A program made the position numbers and the translations under genes. Of a stretch of 24,486 bases of DNA, positions 21,824 to 24,486 are shown piece after piece. The notes under the pieces were generated by a model. It saw only the letters and a program-made list of their open reading frames with translations, was not told the DNA's origin and did not search any database. Origin of the DNA: Candidatus Falkowiibacteriota bacterium (lineage in GTDB: Bacteria > Patescibacteriota > Patescibacteriia > Patescibacteriales > UBA12465); the NCBI GenBank assembly GCA_903839955.1, contig CAIMEI010000077.1, positions 1 to 24,486 on the forward strand, read 5' to 3'. Numbering within the stretch: the stretch's first letter is position 1; the number at the start of each line of letters is the position of its first letter.

Positions 21824-21856
21824 ATTTTTGAAAACTTTTAAGCTCTTTCCGGGTTA

Positions 21857-22231
21857 TTATAAGACTTCCGGAGCCAGCGAAGCGATTTTTACGAAACCAG
21901 CGCGGCGAACTTCACGAGCCACTGGACCAAAGATTCTGGTTCCCTTCGGATCCTTCTTTTCTTTATCAACAATCACCACGCAAGCGTTGTCGTCAAAACG
22001 CAAATAGGAACCATCTTGGCGGCGGATTTCTTTCTTGGTGCGGACAACCACAGCCTTGATGATGTCGCCTTTTTTGATGGCAGCATGCGGTACGGCGGAT
22101 TGGACAGCGCAGACAATGATATCGCCGACGCGGGCATAACGCTTTCGATAGCCACCGGAAACTTTGATGCACATCACTTCCTTGGCGCCGGAATTGTCGG
22201 CAGCTTTTAATACAGTTTGAACTTGGATCAT
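21857..22231 (-). CDS. rplN: 50S ribosomal protein L14
   Basis: L14 lies at the subunit interface and forms bridges with 16S rRNA. The 124-aa chain starts MIQVQTVLKAADNSGAKEVMCIKV and contains VGDIIVCAVQSAVPHAAIKKGDIIKAVVVRTKK and GTRIFGPVAREVR, all near-invariant landmarks. The length is normal. It opens the spc part of the cluster, 10 bases after rpsQ. Confidence 0.97.
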   Translation of the reverse strand: MIQVQTVLKAADNSGAKEVMCIKVSGGYRKRYARVGDIIVCAVQSAVPHAAIKKGDIIKAVVVRTKKEIRRQDGSYLRFDDNACVVIVDKEKKDPKGTRIFGPVAREVRRAGFVKIASLAPEVL

Positions 22232-22241
22232 ATCTTTACAA

Positions 22242-22583
22242 TTATTTGATTACTCTCCAGCGTTTGTCGCGGCTCATCGGCCGGCACTCCACGAAAGTAA
22301 CCTTATCACCAGTTTTGAATTCATTCTTTTCATCGTGCACTTTATAGCGGTCGCTGACGGTGAATCTTTTTTTATATTTCGGGTCAAGCTTAACGCGCTC
22401 CACCAAAACGACGATGGTTTTGTCGTTTTTATTGCTCACCACGACGCCGCTGAATTTTTTGCGGATAGTCTCCTTTTCGGGAGCGGCGACAGGAGCAAGA
22501 CGCTTTGGCTGGCTAGCCTTTCTGGAGGCCAGTTTGACAGCGTCAGCTTTGACAGTTTTTTTGGCGGTTTTTTTCTCGGCCAT
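22242..22583 (-). CDS. rpsQ: 30S ribosomal protein S17, with N-terminal extension
   Basis: S17 is an early-binding small-subunit protein with an OB fold. The core runs from about residue 40 (KKFSGVVVSNKNDKTIVVLVERVKLDPKYKKRFTVSDRYKVHDE) to the end (GDKVTFVECRPMSRDKRWRVIK). At 113 aa it is about 30 residues longer than usual; the extra part is a Lys/Ala-rich N-terminus (MAEKKTAKKTVKADAVKLAS) like those on RpoD and L22 in this genome. It lies eight bases after rpmC. Confidence 0.96.
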   Translation of the reverse strand: MAEKKTAKKTVKADAVKLASRKASQPKRLAPVAAPEKETIRKKFSGVVVSNKNDKTIVVLVERVKLDPKYKKRFTVSDRYKVHDEKNEFKTGDKVTFVECRPMSRDKRWRVIK

Positions 22584-22591
22584 ATGATTAA

Positions 22592-22777
22592 TTATTTTTG
22601 TTTATTTAGCAAAGTGAAAACCTGGGCGACCAAAGCTTTGGTGGCGCGGATTTCACGGACGTTTTTGAGCTGTTTGTTGGAGTCTTTGAAACGCAGTTCA
22701 CGTAGTTTTTCACGAGAATCGGCCAAGAGCTTGTGGAGTTCGCTGACGCTTTTTTGTTGTAGTTCTTTAAATTCCAT
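22592..22777 (-). CDS. rpmC: 50S ribosomal protein L29
   Basis: L29 is a small helical protein near the peptide exit tunnel, close to the trigger factor and SRP docking site. The 61-aa chain has the two-helix pattern (MEFKELQQKSVSELHKLLAD and SREKLRELRFKDSNKQLKNVREIRATKALVAQVFTLL). It sits between rplP and rpsQ as usual. Confidence 0.94.
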   Translation of the reverse strand: MEFKELQQKSVSELHKLLADSREKLRELRFKDSNKQLKNVREIRATKALVAQVFTLLNKQK

Positions 22778-22798
22778 ATTACTTGAAAATTATCGTGT

Positions 22799-23206
22799 TT
22801 ACTCTTTAGTGACAAAAGCGCATTTGACCGGCAGCTTGTGGCTGGCGCGTTCCATGGCTTCTTTGGCGGCGGCGGCATCGACGCCTTCCATTTCAAACAT
22901 CACGGTTCCTGGTTTGACACAAGCGACATAGTGATCCACCGAACCTTTACCTTTACCCATCGGGATTTCTCCACCTTTGACGGTGACTGGTTTGTCCGGG
23001 AAGATGCGGATCCAAATTTTTCCGCCTTTCTTCACATATCTGGTCAAAACACGGCGCGCGGATTCAATCTGACGAGCGGTAATCCAGTGAGCGTCCAGAG
23101 TTTTGAGACCATAGCTGCCGAAACTGACCTTGATCATGCGAGTCGCGACACCGCCGCGGCGGCGTTTGTGATCCTTTCGATATTTGGTTTTCTTTGGCAT
23201 TAACAT
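22799..23206 (-). CDS. rplP: 50S ribosomal protein L16
   Basis: L16 lines the A-site tRNA path and is needed for late large-subunit assembly. The 135-aa chain starts MLMPKKTKYRKDHKRRRGG, the normal opening, so the first ATG is kept over the one two codons later. Further landmarks are GLKTLDAHWITARQIESARRVLTRY, IFPDKPVTVKGGEIPMGKGKG and FEMEGVDAAAAKEAMERASHKLP. The length is normal. Confidence 0.97.
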   Translation of the reverse strand: MLMPKKTKYRKDHKRRRGGVATRMIKVSFGSYGLKTLDAHWITARQIESARRVLTRYVKKGGKIWIRIFPDKPVTVKGGEIPMGKGKGSVDHYVACVKPGTVMFEMEGVDAAAAKEAMERASHKLPVKCAFVTKE

Positions 23207-23233
23207 ATTTCTTGTCTTGCTTTAAAAAGCTAA

Positions 23234-23914
23234 TTAATTCTGAAGCACTTCTCCTTTGGATTCTTTGTCTTTTTCAAAGATTTCACCGCGGTAGATCCAA
23301 GCTTTGATGCCGATCGCGCCATAGGTGGTGTGAGCGGCGCCGCGAGCGTAGTCGATGTCGGCGCGCAGAGTGTGCAAAGGTACTTTTCCAAAAACTAGTT
23401 TCTCGGTGCGAGCGATTTCCGCACCGTTTAAACGGCCAGAAACCACCACTTTCACGCCTTGAGCCCCGCCGCGTTCCACGCGGCCAAGCGCCTGCTTCAT
23501 CACCTTGCGGAAAGGAACGCGCTTCTCAATTTCCAAAATCATGGACTGAACTAGAATCTGTGCGCTCAAGTTCGGGCGAGCTACTTCCTTGATGTTCAAA
23601 GTGATTTCTCCAGGACGGAAGGTCTTCAAAAATTTGGTGTGGAGCTTTTTCTTCAGCTCTTCTACGCCGTTCCCGCCGCGACCGATAATCAAGCCCGGTT
23701 TGCCGGTCCAAATATCAACTTGCATTTTATTGCTGTTGCGGACGATTTCTACTTTATCGATGCCTGCCTCCTTAAATTCCTTAATCATGTATTTGCGAAC
23801 AGCAATATCTTGCTTGATCGCTTTAATGTAGTCGTCGCCAGCCTTGAACCATACTGAAGGCCAAGTCTTGGTGACGCCCATGCGGAATATTTTTGGATTT
23901 ACTTTTCTGCCCAT
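23234..23914 (-). CDS. rpsC: 30S ribosomal protein S3
   Basis: S3 sits at the mRNA entry channel and contributes to its helicase activity. The 226-aa chain has the N-terminal domain (MGRKVNPKIFRMG), the KH domain with GLIIGRGG at residues 74-81, and the C-terminal domain with GRVERGGAQGVKVVVSGRLNGAEIART and GAIGIKAWIYRGE. The length is close to the E. coli protein. It follows rplV by 36 bases. Confidence 0.97.
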   Translation of the reverse strand: MGRKVNPKIFRMGVTKTWPSVWFKAGDDYIKAIKQDIAVRKYMIKEFKEAGIDKVEIVRNSNKMQVDIWTGKPGLIIGRGGNGVEELKKKLHTKFLKTFRPGEITLNIKEVARPNLSAQILVQSMILEIEKRVPFRKVMKQALGRVERGGAQGVKVVVSGRLNGAEIARTEKLVFGKVPLHTLRADIDYARGAAHTTYGAIGIKAWIYRGEIFEKDKESKGEVLQN

Positions 23915-23950
23915 AGATCGTGTAATTAGTTTGAGTCAATATTTTTAGGC

Positions 23951-24472
23951 TTAACCGACTTTGCGGTTAAAAACTTTTTTAGTGAAACCGGCGCCGCCTT
24001 TGGCTTCTTTTTTGGCGGTGTTCTTTTCGGTTTTTTCAGCATCACCTTTCTTGACGGATTTCTTAGCTTCATCGGCGATTGCTTCCAATTTTACTGGCGC
24101 TTCAGCCTTTTCCGTCTTTTTCTTGGTGGCGCCGCTTTCGCGGATTTCCGCCAGGGTCAAGTGAATGTGGCAGGAGCGCTTGCGGATGGTGGTGGCGCGG
24201 CCGTGAGCTCTGGGCATCCAGCGCTTCAGGGTCTGACCTTCATCAACCATCACCGATTTAACCAAGAGGTTGTCGCGGCCGATGCTATAAAGATTGTCAG
24301 CGTTAGCCACTGCAGATTCAATCAATTTCTTGAGGGGTTCGGCGGCCAACTTATTGGCAAAACGGAGCTGATTGACGGCTTTATCAACCGGCATCTTCCG
24401 AACCAAGTCCGCCACCAAGCGCACCTTGCGCGGCGACATTCTCAACTGGTTTAAACTAGCTTTTATTTCCAT
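23951..24472 (-). CDS. rplV: 50S ribosomal protein L22, with basic C-terminal tail
   Basis: L22 lines the exit tunnel with its long hairpin and contacts all 23S rRNA domains. The core (about residues 1-110) has LRMSPRKVRLVADLVRKMPVDKAVNQL at the start and the hairpin tip KRWMPRAHGRATTIRKRSCHIHLTLAE. At 173 aa it is about 60 residues longer than E. coli L22; the extra tail is Lys/Ala/Glu-rich and ends GGAGFTKKVFNRKVG. The 14 bases beyond the ATG read TAA at the very edge on the minus strand, possibly the stop of rpsS, but too little is present to annotate. Confidence 0.96.
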   Translation of the reverse strand: MEIKASLNQLRMSPRKVRLVADLVRKMPVDKAVNQLRFANKLAAEPLKKLIESAVANADNLYSIGRDNLLVKSVMVDEGQTLKRWMPRAHGRATTIRKRSCHIHLTLAEIRESGATKKKTEKAEAPVKLEAIADEAKKSVKKGDAEKTEKNTAKKEAKGGAGFTKKVFNRKVG

Positions 24473-24486
24473 AGGATTGGTGATTA

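Overview
The window looks like a piece of a Candidate Phyla Radiation (Patescibacteria) genome, probably from the Parcubacteria side; the lineage is inferred, not proven. The evidence is as follows. The ribosomal protein cluster has no rpmD (L30) between rpsE and rplO. AspRS is of the short archaeal-like type. Several families I associate with these genomes are present: a DUF5671 membrane protein, a DUF475 protein, and a small protein with an LHLDQKK/AEYDGE core. Almost every gene is on the minus strand. The start codons I checked have A/T-rich upstream sequence and no recognisable Shine-Dalgarno motif.

Layout from left to right. Positions 1-72 hold the first 24 codons of a P-type cation ATPase (minus). 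Positions 175-1318 hold a self-contained unit: promoter, long structured leader, an unrecognised 267-aa protein and a terminator. Positions 1329-5456 hold a dnaG-rpoD-membrane protein unit with its own promoter and terminator. Positions 5482-10823 are a run of seven closely packed or overlapping genes: aspS, a DUF5671 membrane protein, scpA, scpB, a D,D-carboxypeptidase, a GtrA-family protein and a 109-aa conserved hypothetical. Positions 10835-12394 hold two translationally coupled secreted proteins of unknown function. They are driven by a perfect consensus sigma-70 promoter, and an 87-bp nested inverted repeat fills the mRNA leader next to the start codon. Positions 12416-16120 hold a DUF475 membrane protein, map, ruvX, recO and pgeF, all tightly packed. 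Positions 16163-16866 hold the only plus-strand gene, an unrecognised 167-aa protein with its own promoter, a 10-bp inverted repeat in the leader and a terminator shared back to back with secY. Positions 16890-24472 are the end of the S10 cluster and the spc cluster, read rplV-rpsC-rplP-rpmC-rpsQ-rplN-rplX-rplE-rpsN-rpsH-rplF-rplR-rpsE-rplO-secY.

Most of the genes are housekeeping: ribosome assembly, protein export (SecY), N-terminal methionine removal (Map), replication priming (DnaG), the main sigma factor, chromosome condensation (ScpAB), recombination (RecO, RuvX) and wall trimming. The places that stand out are an rplF reading frame broken by one missing base in an A-run; the secreted gene pair with its very strong promoter and large leader hairpin; a multi-hairpin leader or small RNA at about 1062-1283; two near-identical 38-bp repeats inside rpoD; and basic low-complexity tails on RpoD, S5, S17 and L22. 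I found no tRNA, rRNA, CRISPR array, transposase or phage gene.
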